A stretch of 64,000 nucleotides of DNA from the NCBI GenBank assembly GCA_905234475.1, contig CAJOHX010000010.1:62001-126000 (forward strand). Direction: 5' to 3'. The notes beneath the pieces were generated by a model. That model made no database searches, was not told the origin of the DNA, and saw only the letters and a list, made by a program, of their open reading frames with translations. The stretch is from an uncultured Bacteroidales bacterium. Lineage in GTDB: Bacteria > Bacteroidota > Bacteroidia > Bacteroidales > UBA932. Position 1 is the first letter of the stretch; each line of letters begins with the position of its first letter. The position numbers and the translations under genes are program-made. Below, piece after piece: positions 10,021 through 18,991 of this stretch.

Positions 10021-11941
10021 TTGGTCGAATTACAAGGACTGCTCCGTCGTCCTTCGGGAGGCGGAGCGGTTTTTTGGGCGTGGAGATGGTCTGCAGGCCG
10101 TCGGAGCCGGTGCAGAGGATGCGGGCGGAGCCGCCGAGCCGCGCTTCTATTGACTTGATATCCAGCGAATAAGGAGCTTCTTCGGCGTTGAGCGCCGCGA
10201 CGTACCAGGTCGCGCCTTTGCGGCGCGCCAGGACGATGCAGCGGCCCGGGTAGCCGTCGATCAGGCGGGTCTCGTCCCAGGTGGTCGGCACCTCGCGAAG
10301 GAACCCCATCGCGGCCGCCGGGGCGTCCGTGAGGTTATTGGGCGTGATCGCGAAATTCTGGATTGGATTCTGATAGAGCACGGCGATGGCCAGCTCGGCG
10401 GCGTCCGTGGTTCGGCGCTGCGTGCCGAACACGCGCCCGCCGGGGCCAGGGGCGCCGTTGGCGCGGTTGAGCCGCTTGTTGAGGAACACCCCGCCGAACT
10501 CCATGCTGCCCACGCTGTTGCGCAGGAACGGGTGCAGGCAGGCGCTCTGCGCCTCCAGGTCGCAGTGGTTCTGGCCGAAGACCATGTTTTCCGAGGCCAG
10601 CACGGCCTCGCTGCCCACGTAGTTGGGATACATCCGCTCCCAGCCGCGCGGGAGCGTGGCGCCGTGGAAGATGCACATCAGGCCGTGGTCGTCGGCGTCG
10701 GAGAGGATGTGCTCGTAGAGGCGCATCGTCTCCTGCTTGTCCCCGCCGAAGAAGTCCACCTTGATGCCCTTGACCCCGATGCTCTCCATCCAGCGCATCT
10801 CGGGCTTGCGCGCCAGCGGGTCGCACATGACGTTGACGGGGCTCTGGACAATGTCGTTCCACCAGCCGCTGGAGGAATACCACAGGAAGACCTCCACGCC
10901 CTTGCTGCGCGCGTAGCGGACCAGCTCCTCCATGCCGGCGTGGCCGAATTCCTGGTCCCAGCCCGCATCAATCAGGATATAAGGGAAATCCATCGCGGCC
11001 GCGAGGTCGATATACGCGACCTGGTCCGCGTGGTTCATGCTGGCGTCCTGCCAGACGATCCAGCTCCAGGTGCTCTTGCCGTAGAGATAGGGACGCGTGG
11101 CTTCGTAGCGGGGCTCCACCACGTCGAAGGCGATGGTCGTCTCCACGATCGGGGCAAGGTCCGCCCCCACGGTGATCGTCCGCCAGGGCGTCGCGCCGGG
11201 CAGGGCGAACGCCGGCTCCACCGTGCCGTTGCCATTGTTCTCCTCCGGCATCGGGAAAGCCACCGTGTAGCCCGCCACAGGGTCGTAGTCGCTCAGGCGC
11301 GAGCCGCAGTAGCGGCTGTCCACGCCGGTCTCGCTGACCAGCACCCAGCCGTCGCTGCCCACGCGGAACAGGCACGGGAAGGTGAATCCGTGGCCGTACT
11401 GCGAGCGCTCCGTCAGCGGCACGTCGAAGCGGTAGTGCTCCTCGTAGCTGGGCTTACTGCGCTTCCAGCCAATCATGGCGTCGCTCTGCGGCGTCAGGAA
11501 GCCGGTCGTCCCCTCCGGGAAACGGAAAGCGCTCGTCTCGCGCAGCACCCGCACGCTCCCCGTCTCCGTGTCGCGCGGAATGCAGTAGCGGAACGCGGCG
11601 TCGTTGTCCGTCAGGTGCCATTCGATGTCCAGCGGCCGGCCGTCTGGATTCTGGCAGTGCAGTACGCCGCGTACAGCCGGATGGTCAATCCGGGAGGCCT
11701 TGATGCGGTCGAGGGTGTAGGTGTCGCGCAGCGTTTCGGTGTCCGAAGACACCACCGTGAGGGCGGTGTAGTCGGCATCGTTGGTCTGCAAACCCAGCCC
11801 GGAGGGCTCCAGAAGGGTCTTGCCGTCATAGCTGACAGCGTAACGGAGCTGGGCGCCGTCCTGTTCGAAACGGACCTGCAGGCGGCCGTCGGGGCCGGTG
11901 AAGACCGGGGCCAGCGCAAGAAGAAGTGCTAAGATATTCAT
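10001..11941 (-). CDS. GH97 glycosidase, probable retaining alpha-galactosidase-type
   Basis: This exported protein has 646 residues if translation starts at ATG 11941, which directly precedes a short signal peptide (MNILALLLALAPVFTG). An upstream in-frame ATG at 12001 would add an unlikely leader. The N-terminal beta-sandwich is followed by the GH97 catalytic barrel (YILIDAGWDQEFG, VFLWYSSSGWW, GVKGIKVDFFGGDKQE, SENMVFGQNHCDLEAQ). Asp396 in KVDFF aligns by eye with the nucleophile Asp of the retaining branch (BtGH97b). The inverting SusB branch has Gly at that point and uses two Glu residues instead. An alpha-galactosidase-like activity is therefore favoured over alpha-glucosidase, but this is inference. 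The gene sits convergent to the HTCS and likely serves this PUL. Confidence 0.88.
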   Translation of the reverse strand: MNILALLLALAPVFTGPDGRLQVRFEQDGAQLRYAVSYDGKTLLEPSGLGLQTNDADYTALTVVSSDTETLRDTYTLDRIKASRIDHPAVRGVLHCQNPDGRPLDIEWHLTDNDAAFRYCIPRDTETGSVRVLRETSAFRFPEGTTGFLTPQSDAMIGWKRSKPSYEEHYRFDVPLTERSQYGHGFTFPCLFRVGSDGWVLVSETGVDSRYCGSRLSDYDPVAGYTVAFPMPEENNGNGTVEPAFALPGATPWRTITVGADLAPIVETTIAFDVVEPRYEATRPYLYGKSTWSWIVWQDASMNHADQVAYIDLAAAMDFPYILIDAGWDQEFGHAGMEELVRYARSKGVEVFLWYSSSGWWNDIVQSPVNVMCDPLARKPEMRWMESIGVKGIKVDFFGGDKQETMRLYEHILSDADDHGLMCIFHGATLPRGWERMYPNYVGSEAVLASENMVFGQNHCDLEAQSACLHPFLRNSVGSMEFGGVFLNKRLNRANGAPGPGGRVFGTQRRTTDAAELAIAVLYQNPIQNFAITPNNLTDAPAAAMGFLREVPTTWDETRLIDGYPGRCIVLARRKGATWYVAALNAEEAPYSLDIKSIEARLGGSARILCTGSDGLQTISTPKKPLRLPKDDGAVLVIRPTNPSGF

Positions 11942-12021
11942 GGAGATATGGACTTTTCGAGCGAATTTACTTAAATTTGTCGATTGTTGAAAGAAAACCA
12001 CGGATTCTGAGCCAATAATAG

Positions 12022-14640
12022 ATGAAAAAGAAACGGATCATCGCCCTGCTGGCAGCCTTCCTGCTGACGCTGCCGCTTGCCGCCGTCCTGGGCGAACGGA
12101 ACCTGGCTTCGACCCTGCACACGCTGCGGAGCGAACTGGAGCAGGACTACGAGAAGATCTTCACCTCGCAGGTCCGCCTGGCGGAGCAGCACGGGGCGCA
12201 GCACGAGAGGATGATCTCGATCATGAAGAAGTGCAATGAGCTGGCCCTCATGCTCTATTCGCAGAAGCAGGAGTACACCTTCGACCTCGCGTACGCCCTC
12301 GAATCCGTGACCGACGAGTACGACGACTTCAACCGAAACCGCATGCCCTACGACCGGACCGTGGGCCAGCTCGAGATTGAGATCGAGCGGCTCTCGCGCC
12401 TGATCGAGTCGCTCCGGCGCCTGCCGCCGCAGCTGCAGGAGATTGCGGACCTGCCTGACAGCCTCCGCTACCACAACGACAGCATCAAGGTGGATATCCT
12501 CGAGCTGGAGCGGGAGCTGGGCCTGACGGAGGAGGATGCCGAAGCGCTGGAGGACGACGCCTTCGTGCTGGACGAATCCGGCCAGCTGGAGCGCGACTCC
12601 TGCATCTTCTTCGCCACCACGCTGCTCAAGATGTACTCCGCCAACAAGGACTACATCATCGACGACAGCACCCACTACGAGAACGTCTACCTGCGGCTTA
12701 AGGAGTCCTACGACTACGCGCAGCGGCGCTACAAGATCCTGCAGAACCAGATCTTCTTCGAAGGGCAGAGCGCCTACGGCGGGATCCTGAAGGACTTCAA
12801 GCGAGAATGGCAGCGCGCCCGGCAGGGCATGCACGACCGCTACACGGTCAGCGACCACCTGCACGAAGGCGAAGTGGAAGAGCACGTGGAGAGCGAGTGG
12901 GGCGGCCATGTCTTCGTCTCCTTCATCATCTATTTCCTGGTCACCCTGCTGATCAGCGTCCTGGTCGCCGCCGGGATCCTGGCCCTGCTGCACCGCCTGT
13001 TCAAGTCGGTGCGCACCGTCGCGTTCAAGCAGCGCCGCCTGGTGCTCACCCTGCTGCTGGGCGTCGTAATCTTCAGCATCGTGATGGCCTTCTCCCGGGG
13101 CGCCAGCAACGTCGCCGAAGTGGCCTTCTCGCTGATCCTCACCTACAGCTGGCTGGTCGCAGCTATCCTGCTGTCGCTCCTGCTCCGCCTGGAGCCGGTC
13201 CGCCTGAAGCTCGGCCTGCGGATGTACCTGCCGATGTTGCTGCTGTCGCTGGTCGTGATCTTCTTCCGCCTGGTGTTCATGCCCAACGCGATGATGAACA
13301 TCCTCTTCCCGCCCATCCTGCTGGCGTTCCTGATCTGGCAGCTGCTGGTCTGCCTGCGCGTGGGGCCGAAGATGGATCCGAGCGACCGGCTGATCTCCTG
13401 GCTCTCCTTCGCGGCCATCGCCGCGGCCCTGGGCTTGTCGTGGATGGGCTACATCTTCCTCGCCCTGCTGGTCATGCTGTGGTGGTTCTTCCAGGTGGCC
13501 TGCATCGAGACGCTCGTGGCCATCGGCCGCCAGCTCGCCTACTACCGCGACAACCGGATGGCGGCGCATATCGCCGAGTACCGCAAGACCATCGATTTCG
13601 TGACGGGTCCCGAGCGCGACAAGCTGCTGATGCCCGCGACCTGGTTCTATGACCTGGTCCGTATGACGCTGATCCCGGTGCTGGCGCTCATGTCCATCCC
13701 CTTCTGCCTGCGGATGTCGCTGGGCGTGTTCGACTTCTCCGACCTGTTCCTGGACATCTTCAAGACCCCGTTCGTCAACCTGACCAACGCCGAGGGCAAC
13801 GAGGTGCTCAAGATTTCCTTCTACAGCATCGAGATGGTGCTGGGACTCTATTTCGTGTTCCGCTACATCAGCTATGCGGCCCGGAGCATCTACCTCCACA
13901 TGAGCTACAGGGCCTTCCTGAACAAGTCCGGCCGCCGGGTCGTGCGCAGCAACGAAATTAACTTCTCGCTGGGCAACAGCATCGTCAGCGTGATCGTCTG
14001 GTTCGTCTATATCGTGATCGTCGTGGTGATGCTCCGCATCCCGACCGGCTCGCTCTCGCTGGTCGCCGGCGGTCTGTCGGCCGGTATCGGTCTCGCCATG
14101 AAGGACGTGCTCAACAACTTCATCTACGGCATCCAGCTGATGTCAGGCCGCCTGCGCGTGGGCGACTGGATCGAGTGCGACGGCGTGCGCGGACGCGTGT
14201 CGTCCATCAACTACCAGAGCACGCAGGTCGAGACCATCGACGGCACGACCATGTCCTTCCTCAACGCCTCCCTGTTCGCCAAGAACTTCACGAACCTGAC
14301 GAAGAGCAACTCCTACGAGTTCCTCAAGATCATCGTGGGCGTGGCCTACGGCACGGACGTGCAGCGGGTGCGCGAGGTCCTGGAGGAGGCCATGCAGGTC
14401 CTCCGGACCAAGGACGCCTACGGCCGCGAGATCGTGGAGCCCAAGAAGGGCATCTACGTGGTGTTCAACAGCTTCGGCGACAGCGCCGTGGAGGTGGCCG
14501 TCAAGCAGTACGTGCTCGTCCCCGAGCGGATCGGCTACATCGACCGCGCCAAGGAGGTCATCTACAACGCCCTCAACGAGAACGGCATCCAGATACCGTT
14601 CCCGCAGCGGGACATCCACATCATTCAGGAAGAGGATTAA
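12022..14640 (+). CDS. Large MscS-family mechanosensitive channel
   Basis: The 872-residue product has an N-terminal signal or first membrane helix. A roughly 270-residue periplasmic, charged, partly coiled-coil segment follows, then several membrane helices from about residue 300, and a C-terminal MscS module. That module shows the pore-lining Gly/Ala-rich helix (SLSLVAGGLSAGIGLAMKDV), the beta domain (GRLRVGDWIECDGVRGRV) and the alpha/beta tail. This layout is like MscK/MscM-type channels, which release solutes during osmotic downshock. TAAATTTG at 11972-11979 is a candidate -7 element. The last four bases overlap the convergent fabI stop. Ion selectivity and gating ligands cannot be inferred. 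Confidence 0.9.
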   Translation: MKKKRIIALLAAFLLTLPLAAVLGERNLASTLHTLRSELEQDYEKIFTSQVRLAEQHGAQHERMISIMKKCNELALMLYSQKQEYTFDLAYALESVTDEYDDFNRNRMPYDRTVGQLEIEIERLSRLIESLRRLPPQLQEIADLPDSLRYHNDSIKVDILELERELGLTEEDAEALEDDAFVLDESGQLERDSCIFFATTLLKMYSANKDYIIDDSTHYENVYLRLKESYDYAQRRYKILQNQIFFEGQSAYGGILKDFKREWQRARQGMHDRYTVSDHLHEGEVEEHVESEWGGHVFVSFIIYFLVTLLISVLVAAGILALLHRLFKSVRTVAFKQRRLVLTLLLGVVIFSIVMAFSRGASNVAEVAFSLILTYSWLVAAILLSLLLRLEPVRLKLGLRMYLPMLLLSLVVIFFRLVFMPNAMMNILFPPILLAFLIWQLLVCLRVGPKMDPSDRLISWLSFAAIAAALGLSWMGYIFLALLVMLWWFFQVACIETLVAIGRQLAYYRDNRMAAHIAEYRKTIDFVTGPERDKLLMPATWFYDLVRMTLIPVLALMSIPFCLRMSLGVFDFSDLFLDIFKTPFVNLTNAEGNEVLKISFYSIEMVLGLYFVFRYISYAARSIYLHMSYRAFLNKSGRRVVRSNEINFSLGNSIVSVIVWFVYIVIVVVMLRIPTGSLSLVAGGLSAGIGLAMKDVLNNFIYGIQLMSGRLRVGDWIECDGVRGRVSSINYQSTQVETIDGTTMSFLNASLFAKNFTNLTKSNSYEFLKIIVGVAYGTDVQRVREVLEEAMQVLRTKDAYGREIVEPKKGIYVVFNSFGDSAVEVAVKQYVLVPERIGYIDRAKEVIYNALNENGIQIPFPQRDIHIIQEED

Positions 14641-15446
14641 TCTTTCGGGAAGGTCGCCGTCTCGGCGGCGGTGAGCCCGACGGAGGAGAAGCCGCCGTCG
14701 TGGTAGAGGTTCTGCATCGTGACCTTGCGGGTGTAGTCCGAGAAGAGCGTCACGATGTAGTCCGCACATTCCTCCGCCGTGGCGTTGCCCAGCGGCGACA
14801 TCCGGTCGGCGTATTTCAGCATGTCCTCCATCCCGGCGATCCCCTGCCCCGCCGTCGTGGCGGTGGGCGACTGGGACACCGTGTTGATCCGCACGTGTTT
14901 CGCCGGGCCATAGATGGCCCCGAAGCTGCGCGTGATCGACTGGAGGAGCGCCTTGGCGTCCGCCATGTCGTTGTAGCCCACGAAGGTACGCTCCGCGGCG
15001 ATGTAGGTCAGCGCCACCACGGAGCCCCATTCCCGGAGGGCGTCTTTCGTGTAGAGGGTGTGCAGGAGCTTGTGCAGCGACAGCGCCGAGATGTCCAGCG
15101 TCTTGCCCAGGAATCCGTAGTCAAGCGCCTCGTAGGGGCGGTTCTTGCGCACGTTCGGGGACATCCCGATGGAGTGCAGCACGAAGTCGAACGGGCCGCC
15201 GAAGTGCTCCATCGCCCCGTCCACCAGCGTCCCGAGGTCCTCGAGGGAGGTGGCGTCGGCGGCGATCAGTTTGCAGCCGTGCGCGTCGGCAAACGCCTGG
15301 ATATCCCCCATCCGCAGGGACAGGGCCGTGTTGGTGAGCACGATCTGTGCGCCTTCTTCGATGGCGCGCTCGGCCACCTTCCAGGCGATCGACTTGTCGT
15401 TGAGGGCACCCGTGATGATGCCTTTCTTTCCTTTGAGCAGTTGCAT
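14637..15446 (-). CDS. fabI: Enoyl-ACP reductase (NADH) FabI
   Basis: FabI reduces trans-2-enoyl-ACP, the last step of each fatty-acid elongation cycle. The 269-residue protein has the altered Rossmann start of FabI enzymes (GKKGIITGALNDKSIAW), the SIGMSP segment, and the catalytic Tyr-(x)6-Lys pair in YNDMADAKALL. It also has the substrate-loop region RINTVSQSPTATTAGQGI. Length is typical (E. coli FabI has 262). It is the last gene of a minus-strand block with the acyl ligase, fabF and fabZ, four bases after fabZ. No fabG or acpP is present nearby, so the block is not a full elongation cluster. Confidence 0.95.
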   Translation of the reverse strand: MQLLKGKKGIITGALNDKSIAWKVAERAIEEGAQIVLTNTALSLRMGDIQAFADAHGCKLIAADATSLEDLGTLVDGAMEHFGGPFDFVLHSIGMSPNVRKNRPYEALDYGFLGKTLDISALSLHKLLHTLYTKDALREWGSVVALTYIAAERTFVGYNDMADAKALLQSITRSFGAIYGPAKHVRINTVSQSPTATTAGQGIAGMEDMLKYADRMSPLGNATAEECADYIVTLFSDYTRKVTMQNLYHDGGFSSVGLTAAETATFPKD

Positions 15447-15450
15447 GCGG

Positions 15451-15873
15451 CTACAGGTCTTTGTTGTCCATCAGATAGAATGTGAGTTCGCCCTTGCAGG
15501 CGAGTTTGCCGTCCACCATGGCCTGGGCCCCGATCACATACAGGGCACCGCGGATGGCGATCGGCTTGGCGACCACCTCGATGGTGTCGCCCGGCCGGAC
15601 CATGTGCTTGAATCGCACCTTGTCCAGGCCGGCGTAGAAGGGGGTGTGGCCCTTGAGCTCCGCCCCGAGGATGAGGGTGCAGGACTGGGCCATGATCTCG
15701 CAGACGATGACCCCCGGCACCACCGGGAAATCGGGAAAATGCCCGCGGAGGAACCACTCCTCCCCCGTCACGTGATAGGTGGAACGGATTACGTCCCCGT
15801 CTTTTTCCGTCCAGTCCACGAGCAGCATGGGCTCGCGGTGCGGAAGGAACTCCTTGATATCTTCTCTGTTCAT
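15451..15873 (-). CDS. fabZ: 3-hydroxyacyl-ACP dehydratase FabZ family
   Basis: This is a 140-residue hot-dog-fold dehydratase. The catalytic motif GHFPDFPVVPGVIVCEIMAQS contains the His and the Glu that act in FabZ. I chose ATG 15873 because MNREDIKEFLPHREPML matches the family start; the longer open frame upstream runs into fabF in another frame. FabZ dehydrates 3-hydroxyacyl-ACP to enoyl-ACP, the substrate of FabI encoded next. Spacing to fabF (11 bases) and fabI (4 bases) supports co-transcription. Confidence 0.93.
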   Translation of the reverse strand: MNREDIKEFLPHREPMLLVDWTEKDGDVIRSTYHVTGEEWFLRGHFPDFPVVPGVIVCEIMAQSCTLILGAELKGHTPFYAGLDKVRFKHMVRPGDTIEVVAKPIAIRGALYVIGAQAMVDGKLACKGELTFYLMDNKDL

Positions 15874-15884
15874 GTATATTCCGT

Positions 15885-17129
15885 TTAAATTTTGCGCAGG
15901 GCGACAGTGGCGTCGTGGCCGCCGAAGCCCAGCGAATTGGAAATGGCCACGGTGAGCGGGCGCTCCGCCGCCGTGAGCGGGGTGTAGTCCAGGTCGCACT
16001 CCGGATCGGGATCCGTCAGGCCGATGGTCGGCGGGACGACGCCGTCCCGCAGCGCCAGGGCGCACACGAGGATCTCGGCCGCACCCGCCGCGCCGACCAT
16101 GTGGCCGGTCATCGACTTGGTGGAGCTGACGGCGGCGCGGCGGGCCGTCTCCTCGCCGAGGGCGAGCTTGATGGCGACCGTCTCCGTCTTGTCGTTCAGC
16201 ACGGTCCCCGTGCCATGGGCGTTGATATACAGGGCCTCGTCCGCGCGGAAGCCGGACTGGGCCAGCGCGTCGCGCATGGCGCGGGCGGCGGGAACGCCGT
16301 CGGGGCGCGGGGCCGTGGCATGATAGGCGTCGCAGTAGTTGGCGTAGCCCGTCACCTCGGCGAGGATCTGCGCCCCGCGCTGTCGCGCGTGGTTGTATTC
16401 TTCGAGAATGAGCACCGCCGCGCCCTCAGCCATCACGAAGCCGCTGCGGCTGGCGCTGAACGGCAGGCTGGCGCGAAGCGGGTCATCGGAGAGGGTCAGG
16501 GCGTGCGCGCTGGCGAAACCGCCGAAGGCCAGCGGGTTGAGCACCGCCTCGGTGCCGCCCGCGATGATTGCATCCGCAAATCCGTATCTGACGGCACGGA
16601 AGGCCTCCCCCACGGACTGCGTGCTTGAGGCACATGCCGCGACCGCGGTCATGTTGGCGCCCTCAGCGCCATAGCGGATGGCGATGTTGCCCGCGGCGAT
16701 GTTGGCGATCATCTTGGGGATGAACAGCGGGGAGACGCGGTCCGCCCCCTCCTCCAGCATCACTTTCGTCTGTTCGATGAAGGTCTGCATGCCCCCGATG
16801 CCGGTGCCGAGATACACACCCAGGCGCTCCGGGGCGATGTTGCTCCCCGCCTCCAGGCCGCTCTCGCGCATGGCCTGGAAGGCCGCCGCCTGGGCAAAGA
16901 GGCAAAAACGGTCGTTGCGGCGGGTCTCCTTGACCGTGAGGCCGAAGGCCATGGGGTCAAAGTCCTCCACCGTGCCGGCCACCCTGACCGGCAGGCCCCA
17001 CGTCTCCAGGCCGGGATACGGGCGGATCCCGCAGCGGCCCGCCCTGAGGGCGGCCCAGAACGCTGCAGGATCCTGTCCGACGGGCGAGATGACGCCCGTC
17101 CCGGTGATGACGACTCTTCTTTCCTCCAT
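15885..17129 (-). CDS. fabF: Beta-ketoacyl-ACP synthase II (FabF family)
   Basis: This 414-residue thiolase-fold condensing enzyme has the Cys-His-His triad of KAS II. Cys166 lies in AVAACASSTQSVGEA, the first His in YINAHGTGTVLNDKTE, and the second in STKSMTGHMVGAAGAAE. The C-terminal SNSLGFGGHDATV loop is also typical. FabF condenses acyl-ACP with malonyl-ACP. Its start codon shares one base with the stop of the upstream acyl ligase gene, implying translational coupling. Because it travels with an acyl-activating enzyme and fabZ/fabI only, it may be a secondary KAS used for modified or recycled fatty acids, not necessarily the housekeeping copy. Confidence 0.93.
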   Translation of the reverse strand: MEERRVVITGTGVISPVGQDPAAFWAALRAGRCGIRPYPGLETWGLPVRVAGTVEDFDPMAFGLTVKETRRNDRFCLFAQAAAFQAMRESGLEAGSNIAPERLGVYLGTGIGGMQTFIEQTKVMLEEGADRVSPLFIPKMIANIAAGNIAIRYGAEGANMTAVAACASSTQSVGEAFRAVRYGFADAIIAGGTEAVLNPLAFGGFASAHALTLSDDPLRASLPFSASRSGFVMAEGAAVLILEEYNHARQRGAQILAEVTGYANYCDAYHATAPRPDGVPAARAMRDALAQSGFRADEALYINAHGTGTVLNDKTETVAIKLALGEETARRAAVSSTKSMTGHMVGAAGAAEILVCALALRDGVVPPTIGLTDPDPECDLDYTPLTAAERPLTVAISNSLGFGGHDATVALRKI

Positions 17130-18781
17130 TATTTATACATGAAGCGCCGGATGCTGCCCTTCGGGGTCTTGGAGAACGGCTCGAAGCGGAGCTCGTAGTC
17201 GTTGACGGCGGAGTAGCCAGGGAGCCGGCTGTTGAGATAGGCGATGTTCTGGCGCATGATGGCGTCGAGCCCGTCGGCGCCGATGCCGGCCTTGTCGAGG
17301 GCGTCCATGTTCGGGACAACCAAAGCCACAATCCTGTGCTCGCGCTGCAGGACGATGGATTCGGCCACGTACGGGAGCTCGTTGAGGATCACCTCGATCT
17401 CCTCGGGATAGACGTTCTGGCCGTTGTCCGCCAGGATCATGTTCTTGCTGCGGCCCAGCAGGAAGACGTTGTTGTCCTTGTCCACCGTGCCGATGTCGCC
17501 CGTGCGGAACCAGCCGTCCTGCAGGACCTGGGCCGTGGCCTCGGGATTCTTGTAGTAGCCGCAGAACACCACGTCACCCTTGACGTAGAGTTCGCCGGCG
17601 ATGTTGGCGGGATCCGGGGAGTCGATGCGGAGCTCCATCACCTCGGGGAGATATTCGCCGCAGGACTTGGGGATGTACTTGCCCACCTTGCCGTAGGAGA
17701 CGATCGGGGCGAGCTCGGTCAGGCCGTAGCCCGTGATGAAGGGGACCTTGAGCTTGTAGACCAGCAGGGACTCCACCTCCGAAGGGATGGCAGATCCGCC
17801 GGTGGCGAAGACCTCGATCTTGCCGCCCGTCTCGGCCATCAGCTTGTCATAGAGCTTCTTGCAGTAATCGGGATGGTTCTCGTAGTCCTTGAATTTCTCC
17901 TGTCCCTCCTCGCTGCGGAGCTCCGGGCCGAGGATGTATTCGACGAGCTTGACGAAGATGAGGGGCACGCCGTAGAAGATGCGCGGCTTGACCTCCATGA
18001 GGGCGTCCTTGACGTTCATCGGGATCGGCGGGAGGCCGAGCACGGTCACGTGCATGCCGAGGGTCAGCGGGATGACCACGTCACACATCAGGCCGAAGCT
18101 GTGGGCGTGCGGCAGCAGGCTCAGGTAGTTCTCGCCCTTGTGGAACGGGAAGCCCGGGGTAATCGCCTGCACGTTGGCGGTGTCGTTGCGGTAGGTCAGC
18201 ATGACCCCCTTCGGGTTGCCGGTGGAGCCGGAAGTATAAAGGATGGCGCAGACTTCGTCCAGGTCCGCGTCGATCACGCGGAAGTCGGACGGCTGCATGC
18301 CGGCGGGATAGCGCTCCGAGAGGAGCCGGGCGCCGTCGGCGTAAAGCTCGCCCACGCCGTCGCGGCTCGCGAGCACCTCGCCGGTAGCGCAGTCGACCAC
18401 GCACAGGATCTGGGGCATCTGCGCGAAATCCATCGCGTCGAAGATGCGCTTCTCCGTGTAGAGGAACTTGCTGTCAGAATGGTTCACCAGCCGCTGCGTG
18501 TCGGCCGGGGTAAAGGCGTTGTACAGCTCCACGGCCACGTAGCCCTTGCTGACGGCGGCGTAGTACAGGGAGGCGCCGAGGGCGCAGGGACGCGTGTTGA
18601 TGGCTATCTTGTCGCCGCGCTTCAGGCCGGCTTTCTTCCAAATGAGGTCCAGGGTGTCGATGCGCTCTGCCAGTTCGCGGTAGGTGATGGTGGATTTGCG
18701 GAAATCACTCAGCGCCGGGCGGTCCCAGCTCTCGCGGACGGAGCTCTCGAAAAGCTTGATGAAATTGTCAATCTTGATCAT
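17129..18781 (-). CDS. AMP-forming acyl-CoA/acyl-ACP synthetase
   Basis: This 550-residue ANL-superfamily enzyme has the P-loop LYTSGSTGNPKGVMLTYRN, the PHAHSFGL segment, the GYGLTELAPIVS adenine motif and the hinge motif GWFRTGDIGTVDKDNN. These enzymes activate fatty acids with ATP and transfer them to CoA or ACP. The C-terminal A10 region reads TPKGSIRRF, with Ser near where many family members carry the adenylation Lys; the alignment there is uncertain. As first gene of the ligase-fabF-fabZ-fabI block it probably feeds external or recycled acyl chains into that set. A related but frameshifted ligase lies at 35587-37229. The acyl acceptor cannot be decided from sequence. Confidence 0.9.
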   Translation of the reverse strand: MIKIDNFIKLFESSVRESWDRPALSDFRKSTITYRELAERIDTLDLIWKKAGLKRGDKIAINTRPCALGASLYYAAVSKGYVAVELYNAFTPADTQRLVNHSDSKFLYTEKRIFDAMDFAQMPQILCVVDCATGEVLASRDGVGELYADGARLLSERYPAGMQPSDFRVIDADLDEVCAILYTSGSTGNPKGVMLTYRNDTANVQAITPGFPFHKGENYLSLLPHAHSFGLMCDVVIPLTLGMHVTVLGLPPIPMNVKDALMEVKPRIFYGVPLIFVKLVEYILGPELRSEEGQEKFKDYENHPDYCKKLYDKLMAETGGKIEVFATGGSAIPSEVESLLVYKLKVPFITGYGLTELAPIVSYGKVGKYIPKSCGEYLPEVMELRIDSPDPANIAGELYVKGDVVFCGYYKNPEATAQVLQDGWFRTGDIGTVDKDNNVFLLGRSKNMILADNGQNVYPEEIEVILNELPYVAESIVLQREHRIVALVVPNMDALDKAGIGADGLDAIMRQNIAYLNSRLPGYSAVNDYELRFEPFSKTPKGSIRRFMYK

Positions 18782-18939
18782 CTTGATAATAATAGTTTAA
18801 ATCTTTGTGAGATTCGAATCCGGCTGCGAAGATAGGGCTTTTTTTCCGGTCGGCCCCGGCTCGTCCGTGATATGTGGTCAAACCGGGCGGCCGAGTTGGC
18901 GAAATCGCCGCATAAGGGGCGAATTTGGGACGAAAAACC

Positions 18940-18969
18940 TTGTTTTGCGGGAAAAACCCCGTAACTTTG
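18940..18969 (+). promoter_or_regulatory. Candidate promoter of the LytTR regulator gene
   Basis: TTG (18940-18942) is followed after 19 bases by TAACTTTG (18962-18969), a good match to the Bacteroidota promoter. The ATG of the regulator lies 22 bases further on. Confidence 0.6.
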
Positions 18970-18991
18970 GGACGAAAATCGGACACTTCCC

